A stretch of DNA of 64,000 nucleotides, taken from the NCBI GenBank assembly GCA_031283025.1, contig JAITCP010000157.1, positions 3,768 through 67,767 on the forward strand, written 5' to 3'. The position numbers were made by a program, and so were the translations under genes. Positions 15,899 to 25,126 of the stretch are shown one piece after another. The notes under the pieces are model-generated. The model was not told where the DNA came from, did no database searches, and was given only the letters and a program-made list of their open reading frames with translations. The first letter of the stretch is position 1. Every line of letters starts with the position of its first letter. Source of the DNA: Spirochaetaceae bacterium (GTDB taxonomy: Bacteria > Spirochaetota > Spirochaetia > Treponematales > Breznakiellaceae).

Positions 15899-18118
15899 AT
15901 GAAGAATAAGACTTTTATTGCGCTGTTTACAGCGCTCTTGGCAGTCGTACTGGTACTGTCCGGCTGTAGTGCTTTTTCCGGTCCTGCAGCCCCTGCGGGC
16001 GACGGTGGTACGCTTGCTCTGACGGTAAAGGGTGTCGGCGCAGGCGGACGCACCATTATGCCGGAGTTAACCTACAAGGCGACGATAACCCCAGCGGGAG
16101 ATGACGCGGTGGCTATTGACAAAACTCTGGTTGCGGGCGTGAACATCATTAAATTGGAACCGGGAACTTACGGAATCGTTGTAAAAGCTTACAACGGCGA
16201 AGTACTGGTCGCTCAGGGTTCCAAAACCGGTGTAGTAGTAACCGCAGAAGCGGCAGCCTCGGCAGAGATAACGCTTACGGCAGAAACGCTTACCGGCAAA
16301 GGAACCTTTGCGTGGGACCTTTCCCTATTCTCCGACGCTGAAGTAGCGGCCATTGCGATCTTTAAGCTTACAGACGTTGATCTTGATACCTTCGAATTCT
16401 TTGATGAGTTTGAAGATGCGGATGAACTAATTGCAATAGCGGGAAAAGATGAAATTCCCGTTACTGATCCCACAACCCTTGTAGAGAAAGGCTTTGTAGA
16501 TTCAATCGAGCTTGATGCGGAAGAATATCTGGTTTATTTCTTTGTTCAGAATGACGCAGAAGAGGACGACCCCACTGTATGGTCAGAAGTCCTGCGTATC
16601 TATGCGGGTCTTAAAAGCTCCTACCAGCCTTCCTTTGAGAACATCTTTGGCGGCGAAGGTAAAGAGCTTGAGGACCTTATCATCGCCGCAATCGCCGAAG
16701 GCGATTACGACATTACCGCGCCTGAATTAACCGCTATTGGCGTAGCAGGCGTTAGCGCGGGCAACATCAACGACATAAAGACTAACATTGGCTTAATTCT
16801 TGCGGCAGCCGGTAACGAAGCCCCGGAAGACCTTGACGGCCTGAAAGAGCTTGTTGACGCTGCGCTGGTTATGGCCGGAGCCGTCGGCGTTGATCCTGCC
16901 AGTCCTATCAAGGATACAGAAATTGCAGACCTTGCCGCAAACGATTCGGATGTAGATGTTGATTGGGATGATTGGGATGAACCTGACTATGAGGTAACCA
17001 TAACCGTTGGCGCGTATGAGTTCACCGTATCAATCCTTCCGATTGCGGAACCTGAATTCCTTGAAAGCTTGGAAATTGCTCAGGTTGTTCCGGTCTACAG
17101 GTTTGCCCTGCCCTCAGGCGAAACGTACGGGAATTATAAGGCCATTAAAATAACCGTCAAGGATGCCGACCCCACTGCCAATATCCGTTTTGTCAGGCTT
17201 ATGGGTAATTACAGCGCGTCGGATTTTGCTTGGAATGCAGGATCTGGTGTTTTGGTGGCTGACTTTAACAGCGGCAAAAATGCTGAATTCATCTATGATG
17301 ATATTGGCGCAGGCGCCATTACCGCCGCAGGCGGAGCAGCGGACACCTGGTATACCCTGACCTTCCGGCTGGTAGGCAATAGCCCGAACGGAAGCTTTGT
17401 CGCTGCCAATAAGCCGGCGGATAGCGCTACCGGGCCCTTCTACTTCGGTGTCGGCGTGCCTGGCAATGACAATTCTATCAAAACCGAACTGATCAAAAAC
17501 ATCACCATGGTGCACAAAGCTGATCCGAAGAAGAATGTGGTGCTTGATGAATTGGATTTCTTTGGGTTTGCCGGGTATCCAATCGCAACCAGTTTAGGCC
17601 TGTCCAGCCGCAGTGTCGTAGCAAATGATGATTATGACGACCCTGCCAGTGTTACACTCCAGTTGGATTTAACTAAATTTTTGGATGATGGTACGGTGCT
17701 CAATGGAAGCGCGCATCTGGATGCCACTACTGAGGTTGGGAAGCTTATTGCGGAATTCACCAAGGGTAATTCAAGGGCATGTGTAGAGATTGGTGAAACC
17801 CAAGTTACCCAAATAATGGCCGCAAAGTCTCTGAAGATATACGTTGATGCATCAAGCACCGATACTACTTCTAACTTTAGGTATCATTTAGGCAATCCGG
17901 TTCCTTCCGGTGGCTGGAATGGTTCCGCTTCGTTTGGTGGTGCCCCGTTCTATTCGGTGATTTATGGAGGAAAGGCAGTAGGATTCCAGGGCGACCCGAA
18001 TCATATAGCTGCAAATTTCGGGTACTTCATACTGCAATACCAGGGTGGTGATGTGGCTGACGGCGAAGATCCTGTTACTGTTACCATTAAGTCCATCAAG
18101 ATTAAGCTTATTAACTAA
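15899..18118 (+). CDS. Large lipoprotein with carbohydrate-binding-like domain (739 aa)
   Basis: Lipobox VLSGC after a typical signal peptide. An N-terminal beta domain (~40-130) is followed by a long acidic region containing DVDWDDWDEPDYE. A domain at ~395-545 is homologous to one in the preceding gene (YRFALPSGETY, RFVRLMGNYSASDF, FYFGVGVPGND), and a final ~170-residue beta domain ends in VTIKSIKIKLIN. No catalytic motif. It lies 12 bp after the previous gene (GAGGAACTAG as ribosome-binding site) and likely acts with it in polysaccharide binding. Confidence 0.8.
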   Translation: MKNKTFIALFTALLAVVLVLSGCSAFSGPAAPAGDGGTLALTVKGVGAGGRTIMPELTYKATITPAGDDAVAIDKTLVAGVNIIKLEPGTYGIVVKAYNGEVLVAQGSKTGVVVTAEAAASAEITLTAETLTGKGTFAWDLSLFSDAEVAAIAIFKLTDVDLDTFEFFDEFEDADELIAIAGKDEIPVTDPTTLVEKGFVDSIELDAEEYLVYFFVQNDAEEDDPTVWSEVLRIYAGLKSSYQPSFENIFGGEGKELEDLIIAAIAEGDYDITAPELTAIGVAGVSAGNINDIKTNIGLILAAAGNEAPEDLDGLKELVDAALVMAGAVGVDPASPIKDTEIADLAANDSDVDVDWDDWDEPDYEVTITVGAYEFTVSILPIAEPEFLESLEIAQVVPVYRFALPSGETYGNYKAIKITVKDADPTANIRFVRLMGNYSASDFAWNAGSGVLVADFNSGKNAEFIYDDIGAGAITAAGGAADTWYTLTFRLVGNSPNGSFVAANKPADSATGPFYFGVGVPGNDNSIKTELIKNITMVHKADPKKNVVLDELDFFGFAGYPIATSLGLSSRSVVANDDYDDPASVTLQLDLTKFLDDGTVLNGSAHLDATTEVGKLIAEFTKGNSRACVEIGETQVTQIMAAKSLKIYVDASSTDTTSNFRYHLGNPVPSGGWNGSASFGGAPFYSVIYGGKAVGFQGDPNHIAANFGYFILQYQGGDVADGEDPVTVTIKSIKIKLIN

Positions 18119-18143
18119 CCCGTGTTTGACTGATGATTTTAAT

Positions 18144-18206
18144 CCGGCGCTTCAGCAATGAGGCGCCGGGCTTGACCAGCACCTAAGCAATTAGGTGCTG
18201 GTTTAT
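18144..18206 (+). terminator. Tandem hairpins, probable Rho-independent terminator
   Basis: CCGGCGC...GCGCCGG (18144-18169) followed by CCAGCACCTAA-gcaa-TTAGGTGCTGG (18176-18201) and a short T-rich tail. Located just after the second lipoprotein gene, so this probably ends the 13274-18118 transcript. Confidence 0.75.
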
Positions 18207-18269
18207 TCTTGAAAGAAGGATCAACGAATAATATGAGTTTTCCGGTTGTTTTTCACGCAGAGACGCTAG

Positions 18270-18350
18270 AGTCTGTAGGAAAAGTATTTTTTTTGAAGAC
18301 TTCACACAGCCTGCCGTGTGAACCTCTTCTCCGAGGTTTTCCTACAGACT
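18270..18350. other. Structured intergenic element (nested inverted repeats)
   Basis: The 339-bp gap before the GH30 gene holds a 14-bp perfect inverted repeat AGTCTGTAGGAAAA / TTTTCCTACAGACT. It encloses two smaller hairpins: TTCACAC/GTGTGAA and AACCTC/GAGGTT. Together they could fold as a multi-branched RNA. It begins next to the phrase TTCACGCAGAGACGC, related to the inverted repeat at 44591. No known riboswitch class recognised. Confidence 0.6.
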
Positions 18351-18457
18351 CCTGTGCCGTTGCGTGATCTTCTTTGCCGGTAATTCGTGTCATTCGTTGA
18401 CTTTTCTTTGAGTAACGCCCGTTGGGCAGTTTAATTTTCTATTTTAAGGAGACCTAT

Positions 18458-21049
18458 ATGTCAAGCAAGAAATGTTTATTGGCAATGTTCTGTGCGGTAC
18501 TGGCGTTGGCGCTTGCCGCGTGTGAACTTGGCGGTTCGGAAGAAGCCATAAAACCGCTCACCCTGCCGTATATAAGCATACACCCCCAAAGTCATTCGTA
18601 TTATAACGCGGCCTATGCAAATAACTCCGCTTATGTGTACCCCGGTACGCCGCCAACCCTGGGAGTGGAAATTTGGGACTGGCAGGGAAATGACGGCTCG
18701 CTCAGCTATCAATGGTATACCTTTACCGACATCGAAGATTACTGCGAAAACGGCGGCAGGGCAATACCGGGCGCGACAAGCGGCACCTACACCCCTCCAA
18801 TTTCTTCAACTGCAAACGGCACAAAATACTACTATTATGTTACTGTTACCAATTCAAAGTCGGATGTTCTGGGTGATCAAAAAGAAGCTTCGTTAACAAG
18901 CGAAGTAGCGGTTATCTCCTTTAGCAATCCCGGCCAGCCCCTTGCGCCTATACTTTCCAGAAGCCCGTCCGATGCCCGTTATGCCTGGGGCGCGGCGTTT
19001 AACCCCATGCAGTTGAAAGCCGCAATACAGGATTCCGGTACCATTAGCTATCAATGGTACAGCAACAAGGCCTATAAGGTGGATTTTGACAGCGATACCA
19101 CTACGGCGGCAGCTGTGAACATGGGCACTCAGGCATCCCTTATGCCGGATGTTGACGACCTTGATATGGGCGATAATTTCTATTTTGCCGTTGTTACCAA
19201 TACCATTGGCAGCAACCGGTCTCAGACCATTACCATCCCGGCAAAGATAGAAATAGTACCGGGTAAAAGGGCGGCAGCTCCCCGTATTACCACACAGCCA
19301 ACGGACAAACTGTACTTTACCGGAGATGTGATTGAGGCATTAACGGCGGAAGCGGAATCCCTTGATCGCGGCGCCATTACGTATCAATGGTATTCAAATG
19401 ACGTGGCCGCCGTTAATTCCGGCACACGCCAGCCAATTGCAGGCGCAACTAACAAGAATTATACGCCGGATATAAACACAGGTTCGGCGGCGGGGCCGTT
19501 CTATTACTATGTCGTTGCTACCAATACCAACGAAAATGTAATCGAAGAAACAACCGCCACAACGGCCAGCAAGCCGGTAAAGGTACGTGTAGCCGCTCCC
19601 GGAACAGAAGACTACAATATATCTTTTACCATTCCCGATCCTTCCCTTCCGGCAAACAGGTTCCAGTACGTCCGGGGTTACGGCGGCATGGACGTTGCCT
19701 GGGGCAACTTCCCCCTGACAGATACGGATGATACCGAGTTGATGTATGACCCGGAACGCCTGGGCTACAATATGCTGCGGATTATGATAAAGGCGGATTA
19801 TTTAGACCCTGAAGAAACGATAAATATGCTCCTGGGTAGTGATCGCCCCTATTATTACGAAAATGTAAGAATTGTCAATAAATACGGCGGCTATGTGGCG
19901 GCAAGCCCTTGGACTCCCCCCAAAAACTGGAAGAGCAATAACTCGATAAACGGCGGCGGCATTTTAATACCCGCATACTACAAACTCTTTGCTACCTATC
20001 TGCGTAACTTTGCCCAGATTATGTACGATAACGGAGCGCCGATTTATTGTATTTCCATTTCCAACGAACCAAACTATGTCGCCGGTTACGACGGCTGTGA
20101 ATGGACTCCTAACGAAATGAGGGACTTCTACCTTGAATGTGGCCACTTTACAGACGGCGTGCGCGGCTGGGGCGGCGGCAAAGAAACCCCCTACGTCCTT
20201 ACGATGAACGGCGAATCGGCCAATACGCCCAATATCAACCTTGCCGCTCTTCAAAATCCAAAGTCCAAAGCGGCAATAGACGTTCTTGCCCGTCATATTT
20301 ACGGTTCCCGTAAAGTAAGCCTCTGGAATGAAAACAAACAGCATATTACCAAAAAAGACGCAGAGGGCAACGACGTAATGATGGAAGTCTGGATGACGGA
20401 ACATAACATCAACAGCTCCAACGCCACCGGTTACTACAACGATTCAAAGTGGCCCTATGTATGGCGCTACCTGAACGACGTAGACCTGGTAATGCGCATA
20501 AACAACGAAAACGCCTTTGTCTGGTGGGCTTCCAAGCGCTTCTATTCCATGGTAGGAGACGGCCAGTTTGGCGCTCCGAACCACACGCCGCTTCCCCGCG
20601 GCTGGGCGCTTACCCATTATTCGCGTTATACCATCGACCATACCCGTGTTGCGGTTAATTTGAACGGTACTGGTAATACAACAGGTAATGGAACTCCCGT
20701 ACCCAATATTGATTGGACTACATCTGTTGTTAATAACAGTGAAGACAACATGGACAATCCTTCCCCCAGAATCACGGCCTTTGCCGCCCCGGACGGAAAT
20801 TCAATCAGCGTGGTTCTGTTTACCCCCACTTCGGTTGAAGGTGCAGGCGGTTATGGCGGCTTTGGAACCATGGAGATTAACCTTCCGTTCGCGGTAAGCG
20901 GCGTAGTGGCGCACAAATCGTATGCGATTAATGCCACTACCAATTCTCTTTTCCAGCCGTTTGAGGAAATTACCCTCAGTGCAGATAGAAGAAAGGCGTA
21001 TATTACTATGCCGCAAAGCCAGATTATATCGGTAAGGTTTACCAAATAG
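18458..21049 (+). CDS. GH30-family glycoside hydrolase lipoprotein A (863 aa)
   Basis: Lipobox ALAAC after the signal. Three Ig-like domains (each with YQWYS/YQWYT and VVTNT-type strands) occupy residues ~25-385. A GH30 (beta/alpha)8 catalytic domain and a C-terminal beta side-domain complete the protein. The acid/base Glu is E537 in SNEPNY and the nucleophile E648 in WMTEHN. Other family marks: RGYGGMDVAWGNFP, ASPWTPPKNWK, NAFVWWASKRFYS. Family members attack beta-linked glycans, notably glucuronoxylan; exact substrate is inferred from the CE15/CBM9 neighbours. Start 18458 has AAGGAG upstream. A paralogue is at 32773. Confidence 0.9.
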   Translation: MSSKKCLLAMFCAVLALALAACELGGSEEAIKPLTLPYISIHPQSHSYYNAAYANNSAYVYPGTPPTLGVEIWDWQGNDGSLSYQWYTFTDIEDYCENGGRAIPGATSGTYTPPISSTANGTKYYYYVTVTNSKSDVLGDQKEASLTSEVAVISFSNPGQPLAPILSRSPSDARYAWGAAFNPMQLKAAIQDSGTISYQWYSNKAYKVDFDSDTTTAAAVNMGTQASLMPDVDDLDMGDNFYFAVVTNTIGSNRSQTITIPAKIEIVPGKRAAAPRITTQPTDKLYFTGDVIEALTAEAESLDRGAITYQWYSNDVAAVNSGTRQPIAGATNKNYTPDINTGSAAGPFYYYVVATNTNENVIEETTATTASKPVKVRVAAPGTEDYNISFTIPDPSLPANRFQYVRGYGGMDVAWGNFPLTDTDDTELMYDPERLGYNMLRIMIKADYLDPEETINMLLGSDRPYYYENVRIVNKYGGYVAASPWTPPKNWKSNNSINGGGILIPAYYKLFATYLRNFAQIMYDNGAPIYCISISNEPNYVAGYDGCEWTPNEMRDFYLECGHFTDGVRGWGGGKETPYVLTMNGESANTPNINLAALQNPKSKAAIDVLARHIYGSRKVSLWNENKQHITKKDAEGNDVMMEVWMTEHNINSSNATGYYNDSKWPYVWRYLNDVDLVMRINNENAFVWWASKRFYSMVGDGQFGAPNHTPLPRGWALTHYSRYTIDHTRVAVNLNGTGNTTGNGTPVPNIDWTTSVVNNSEDNMDNPSPRITAFAAPDGNSISVVLFTPTSVEGAGGYGGFGTMEINLPFAVSGVVAHKSYAINATTNSLFQPFEEITLSADRRKAYITMPQSQIISVRFTK

Positions 21050-21058
21050 GAGCGCCGG

Positions 21059-22258
21059 ATGAAGAAAAAGTGGAATGAGGAATTAGAAATGAGGAGTAAG
21101 AGAACGGTTATTGCGTTATTCGTCATTGTTCTGAGCGCCGCATTATCCGTGGGTGCCTTTGCCCAGGAATTAAAAATTTCCGGTGAGGCAAAGAGCGGTA
21201 TCTTATGGCAGCAAACCCAAAAGGAAGCCACCGATCCGGAAGCTAATGTTACTCTGGGAAATAAAGATGACGCGGGCGGCGGACGGGGCCGTGTCCGCAT
21301 CAATCTGGACTATGACAATGGCAATAACTTTGGCATGAGGGCGCGTATTAACTGGGAAAACTGGAGCGATACCCAGCCTCAGTGGTCCTATGCCTTTGGC
21401 TACGGCGATTTTTTTGACAACCAGATGACCGTATCGGTCGGCAAACTGGGGGCCTCGCCCTGGGGAACCGGCGGGCCGGAAATGTGGAAAGAACTGGAAG
21501 CGGCATCCGGCGGCGGCATGAGAACCGAATGGAAGCCGGCGTTTATTCCCGGCCTGAACGCGGGTTTTGTACTGAGCTATTTTAACCAGGACCGCGACCA
21601 GGGCTGGGATGCTAACAAACCGCTCTCGCTGTTGAACATTTTGCGGGAATCGGTTGTCGGCATATCGTATGCCCACGATCTGTTTTTAGTCCGTTTTGCC
21701 TACCGTTTTGACGATGCATTTGATGCGACGCAGGAAAACAAAAACCGCGGCGGTCTGGGTGAAGACGAGTTGATTTACCGTGTTGAGGAACGGGTATTAA
21801 AGAATTACCTGCCCGGCTTCCAGATTTGGGCGCTTGGCTACTGGTTTGGCGTAACGTCCGAATATCCGGAGATGAAGCTGTTCCAGAACTGGCTTTTTGT
21901 CCAGTACGCGCCGGAACAGTTTACAGCTCAGGTTCGCTTTGGCTACGACTATATCGAAAGCCGCAGCGATTTTTATGTAAAACCGTCTTTTTACTGGAAC
22001 TTATTTGAAAAGTTACTCAGCATAGGTACGTCGTTCACGTACTGCCAGGATTTTGGCATAGGCAAAGTGTATGAAGGTTCTCCTTACCGGTATCTGGAAG
22101 TTGAACCAAAAATACAGCTTAACTTTACATCCTCATATATAGCCTTTGTATATTACTTTAAGCAGGAATATGTGGGCCGTTGGACGGGACTGCCCGATAG
22201 CTCATTGCCTCTACAGCAAACGCAGTGGATGAATCTGCGTTTCTGCATTTATTTCTAG
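21059..22258 (+). CDS. Porin-like outer-membrane beta-barrel protein A (399 aa)
   Basis: Signal peptide ending VGAFAQ, then alternating beta strands with aromatic girdles and a C-terminal strand ending RFCIYF, typical of an outer-membrane barrel. Shared with the paralogue at 35011: GEAKSGILW, GKLGASPWGTGGPE, WALGYWFGV and FGYDYIESRS. Likely imports sugars released by the adjacent GH30. Start is 21059 (AGGAG upstream) or, with a cleaner signal peptide, 21089 (GAGGAA upstream). Nine bp separate it from the GH30 gene. Confidence 0.75.
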   Translation: MKKKWNEELEMRSKRTVIALFVIVLSAALSVGAFAQELKISGEAKSGILWQQTQKEATDPEANVTLGNKDDAGGGRGRVRINLDYDNGNNFGMRARINWENWSDTQPQWSYAFGYGDFFDNQMTVSVGKLGASPWGTGGPEMWKELEAASGGGMRTEWKPAFIPGLNAGFVLSYFNQDRDQGWDANKPLSLLNILRESVVGISYAHDLFLVRFAYRFDDAFDATQENKNRGGLGEDELIYRVEERVLKNYLPGFQIWALGYWFGVTSEYPEMKLFQNWLFVQYAPEQFTAQVRFGYDYIESRSDFYVKPSFYWNLFEKLLSIGTSFTYCQDFGIGKVYEGSPYRYLEVEPKIQLNFTSSYIAFVYYFKQEYVGRWTGLPDSSLPLQQTQWMNLRFCIYF

Positions 22259-22268
22259 GAGGAAAATA

Positions 22269-24536
22269 ATGAAGAAAAGAACGATTTTTAATGCAAGAAC
22301 GGTTGTCATTGCCTTATTAATTGCGGTTGCTGGCGTAAGCCTTGTAACCTGCGTAGACCAGACCATATTACCTCTGGGCACAGAAGCGGAATTGCTTGGT
22401 TTAAGAATAGGAGCCGCCGTTGCAGACGAAATACCCCCGGCTATAGCCGCCACCGCTTTTGAAAGCGACTCGCCTATAGTAAGTGAGCGTTTTAGCACTA
22501 TAAGGATCAACAGGGAAGCGGATACAACGGTTGCCCGCATAAGTCCTTCCATGTCGCGCGGCGCTACTGCCCGATGGGGCATTGGAAGCCGTTCAAATAA
22601 GCCGGCTGCCTTTTTTGATACCCGCGTGCCTATTACTTTTGAAAGCTCCGAATTTATCTACATTGAGGTAGAATCCGCAGACAAAGAAAAGAAAAATTAT
22701 TACCGCTTTAACGCCCATTTGCAAAGCTGGGTTACCGATCTTTCGCGTATCAGCGTACAGGAGCGCATTGCGAAAGCCGGAACAGGCGGCGATAGCTGGG
22801 AGCTTGCAGCAGATGTTGCCGATCTTTTAATAACCACATCGGAAGCTACAAACGCTGTTATTGTTGCGGAAACCTTTGACCCGGATGCTACAATCCGCTA
22901 TGGCAGGGCAACAAGCGCTACCGCAGCGCCGGTTTTTACCCCCGCCGCAACGCCAATTACCTTTACCGATCAAAATTACCTCTATGTAGAAGTAACTGCG
23001 GCAAACACCATAGACAAAACCTACTTTAAATTTCTTGTTAATGTTGGCCGCATGAATACCATAAAGAGCCTTAATTTTACCGGCGGCCCAACAACCGGAG
23101 GAGCTACTTTACCGAACGAAGAGATATACGGTTTGGGTTTAGCAAACAGTACATGGGCAAGCGTCGGTAAGGGCGAATTTCAAACCCCCGATCAGCCAAC
23201 AGCCGGTTACGGAGTTACTATTGAACTTGACGATCCCGACGGAACGGTAGATTGGACGGTTCTTCCTACATTGCCTGCCGCGGCGACAAATGTAACAACG
23301 TGGGCAACAACTCCTAAAATTCCCTTCAGTGACGGCAATTACCTGGTTATCAGGGTAATAGCAAAGAACGGTACGGGCAACGCAAGAAATAATTACTACC
23401 AAATCAAACTTACCATGCTGGCGGCAAACATTAAGACACATCCCAAATCCAGGGCGTATATGAAAAATGCCCCGGTAGAACCCTTAACAGTAGAACTGGA
23501 CAGAGCGGGTAACTTTTCCTACCAGTGGTATGAATCGGATTCATGGTACGGAATCTACGGCAGGCATGGGACTGCGCTGGACGAAAAGAACAATATTTCT
23601 TTTGTCAACGGCGGCCCGGATATGTATTACTATCTTGCCCAGCCGGATGAATTGGTTGCCGGCAATCCTATGCGTCAGCCCGGCGGAGCGAATGAACCCA
23701 TCGCATGGAAAGCCCCAACCCGGAAATCGGGAAATACTTCCGACAGCTATACGCCGCCCAATGATTGGGATAACGTTCCTGTGAAGCTCAGAACAACCGG
23801 ACAAAATAGCTCATACCCCTTTAAGCCTGACTTGGAGGAGTATGGCGACGGCTGGGGCCCCAATAAGGTCAATTACATTACCGGCTCTACCAGCGAATCC
23901 CGGTATTACTGGTGCGTCGTTAAGAATCTTGACAACGGTTATACGGTTACCACTGACCGCGCTCTGATCATTACGGAAACAAACCCCGAAACAAAACACT
24001 TCATTTTTGATCTTTCTGTGCTAAAAAAGAAAAATGAAACTCCGTTTAAGATAAAGCGCGAGCTGTATAAGATCTATTTCCCGGAGTCAAACTACTTCCC
24101 CGCAGATTTTAACCCCAGTGAATATGAAGATTTAGTGGCCCAGGCCCAATACTTCCTTCCCGATGGCCGCCCCTGGACGCAGAACTGGACCCACGGCGAC
24201 ATCCATTTTGGTTACGGAACCAAAGCAGAAGATGACGCTGGTACAACATCAAGCAAAGGCAGTTTAACCTGGTGGCAAAACAACCTCGGAGCAAACTCAG
24301 GAGCCATCCCGCTCCAGGCCCCGCACTCCCAGCAAGGCGGTTTGGGCGACGTACCCGATTGGGTAGGTGTAGCTCCCTCCGGCGACCCTGACCGCGGCCT
24401 GCCCCCCGTAGACAGAAATACCGGCCAGCTCCCCGTCGGCTACAAACCCGCCGGTTACGCCGAAGGCATAGCCCAAGGCTACTTCTGCGGCTACATTGAG
24501 CTGCTGGAACTGCGCTTTGCCTCCGCGCCGAAATAA
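22269..24536 (+). CDS. Large lipoprotein with Cadherin-like beta-sandwich and Ig-like domains (755 aa)
   Basis: Lipobox SLVTC follows the signal peptide. Two or three Cadherin-like beta-sandwich units end in phrases such as FIYIEVESADKEKKNYYRF and YLYVEVTAANTIDKTYFKF. Then come an Ig-like unit (YQWYESDSWYG) and a C-terminal Trp/Gly-rich domain (VAQAQYFLPDGRPWTQNW, IHFGYGTK, CGYIELLELRFA). No catalytic motif; probably a surface carbohydrate-binding partner. Lies 10 bp after the porin gene with GGAGGA as ribosome-binding site. A strong terminator follows. Confidence 0.8.
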   Translation: MKKRTIFNARTVVIALLIAVAGVSLVTCVDQTILPLGTEAELLGLRIGAAVADEIPPAIAATAFESDSPIVSERFSTIRINREADTTVARISPSMSRGATARWGIGSRSNKPAAFFDTRVPITFESSEFIYIEVESADKEKKNYYRFNAHLQSWVTDLSRISVQERIAKAGTGGDSWELAADVADLLITTSEATNAVIVAETFDPDATIRYGRATSATAAPVFTPAATPITFTDQNYLYVEVTAANTIDKTYFKFLVNVGRMNTIKSLNFTGGPTTGGATLPNEEIYGLGLANSTWASVGKGEFQTPDQPTAGYGVTIELDDPDGTVDWTVLPTLPAAATNVTTWATTPKIPFSDGNYLVIRVIAKNGTGNARNNYYQIKLTMLAANIKTHPKSRAYMKNAPVEPLTVELDRAGNFSYQWYESDSWYGIYGRHGTALDEKNNISFVNGGPDMYYYLAQPDELVAGNPMRQPGGANEPIAWKAPTRKSGNTSDSYTPPNDWDNVPVKLRTTGQNSSYPFKPDLEEYGDGWGPNKVNYITGSTSESRYYWCVVKNLDNGYTVTTDRALIITETNPETKHFIFDLSVLKKKNETPFKIKRELYKIYFPESNYFPADFNPSEYEDLVAQAQYFLPDGRPWTQNWTHGDIHFGYGTKAEDDAGTTSSKGSLTWWQNNLGANSGAIPLQAPHSQQGGLGDVPDWVGVAPSGDPDRGLPPVDRNTGQLPVGYKPAGYAEGIAQGYFCGYIELLELRFASAPK

Positions 24537-24589
24537 GCAGGGAAATTGTGCTATAGGGCCTGCGTGTGCGGGCCCGTCCAACTGACAGT

Positions 24590-24636
24590 AAATGGGCTGT
24601 TTAACCACTAAAAGTGGTTAAACAGCCCATTTTTGT
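24590..24636 (+). terminator. Rho-independent terminator (20-bp stem)
   Basis: A 20-bp perfect stem at 24590-24609/24613-24632 (inner part TTTAACCACT-aaa-AGTGGTTAAA) followed by TTTTTG. It ends the GH30-porin-lipoprotein transcript. The rest of the 378-bp gap holds a GGGCC/GGCCC hairpin just upstream, a G-tract at 24663-24685, an AT-rich stretch, a promoter and a weak hairpin around GTACC-ttc-GGTAC (24853-24865). Confidence 0.85.
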
Positions 24637-24794
24637 CTGCGCCAGTCCACAGGCGGCAACTTGGCGGGGAGGGGGAAAGGGGGGGAAATGCCGTTATTAA
24701 ACGGTTTTTTAGCGAAATTAGCCCAAATTCTTGTATTTTTAACAGAAATTTCCCGAAATTTATTTGTTTTTTACAATAATTATACGAAAACTAC

Positions 24795-24823
24795 TTGCGG
24801 ATTTACTATTATTGATATATAAA
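24795..24823 (+). promoter_or_regulatory. Predicted sigma70-type promoter
   Basis: TTGCGG (24795-24800), 17-bp spacer, TATAAA (24818-24823), in an AT-rich stretch about 90 bp before the 68-aa gene. A hairpin containing GTACC-ttc-GGTAC and TTTTCC/GGAAAA arms follows in the leader. Confidence 0.5.
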
Positions 24824-24914
24824 TAATATATAGAAGATTTTCCTAAACTTAAGTACCTTCGGTACCCGGGTTTTGGAAAAGCCTCTATAAACAAGGCTTT
24901 AAGGAGTAATTAAC

Positions 24915-25121
24915 ATGGTGGGAGTAAGCTCTTCAAAGGCGAAAACGAAGAAGCAATTCGATGCTATTCGTAAACGTGCCGAAAAACTTGGCGTATTGGA
25001 TATTAGTTTTAGCAGGGCTAATTCTTCTCCCGATGTTTTGGAGTGTTATAACCGTACGCTTGATGTTATTGAAAAAAATAAAGCAATTCTCTATCAAAAT
25101 GCCGGTGAAACCGAGAAATAA
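24915..25121 (+). CDS. Small hypothetical protein (68 aa)
   Basis: Begins MVGVSSSKAKTKKQFDAIRK; basic N-terminal half, predicted helical, no membrane segment. AAGGAG is 8 bp upstream of the ATG. Only 5 bp separate it from the HExxH-motif protein gene, so the two are co-translated. The pairing of a small protein with an ImmA/IrrE-like protein resembles regulator or antitoxin modules, but the small protein has no clear HTH. Confidence 0.65.
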   Translation: MVGVSSSKAKTKKQFDAIRKRAEKLGVLDISFSRANSSPDVLECYNRTLDVIEKNKAILYQNAGETEK

Positions 25122-25126
25122 ATATC

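Noticed and set aside
24541..24914. tRNA or other structured RNA gene in the 378-bp gap
   Set aside because: No cloverleaf or known RNA motif seen; content is a terminator, a G-tract, a promoter and a weak hairpin.
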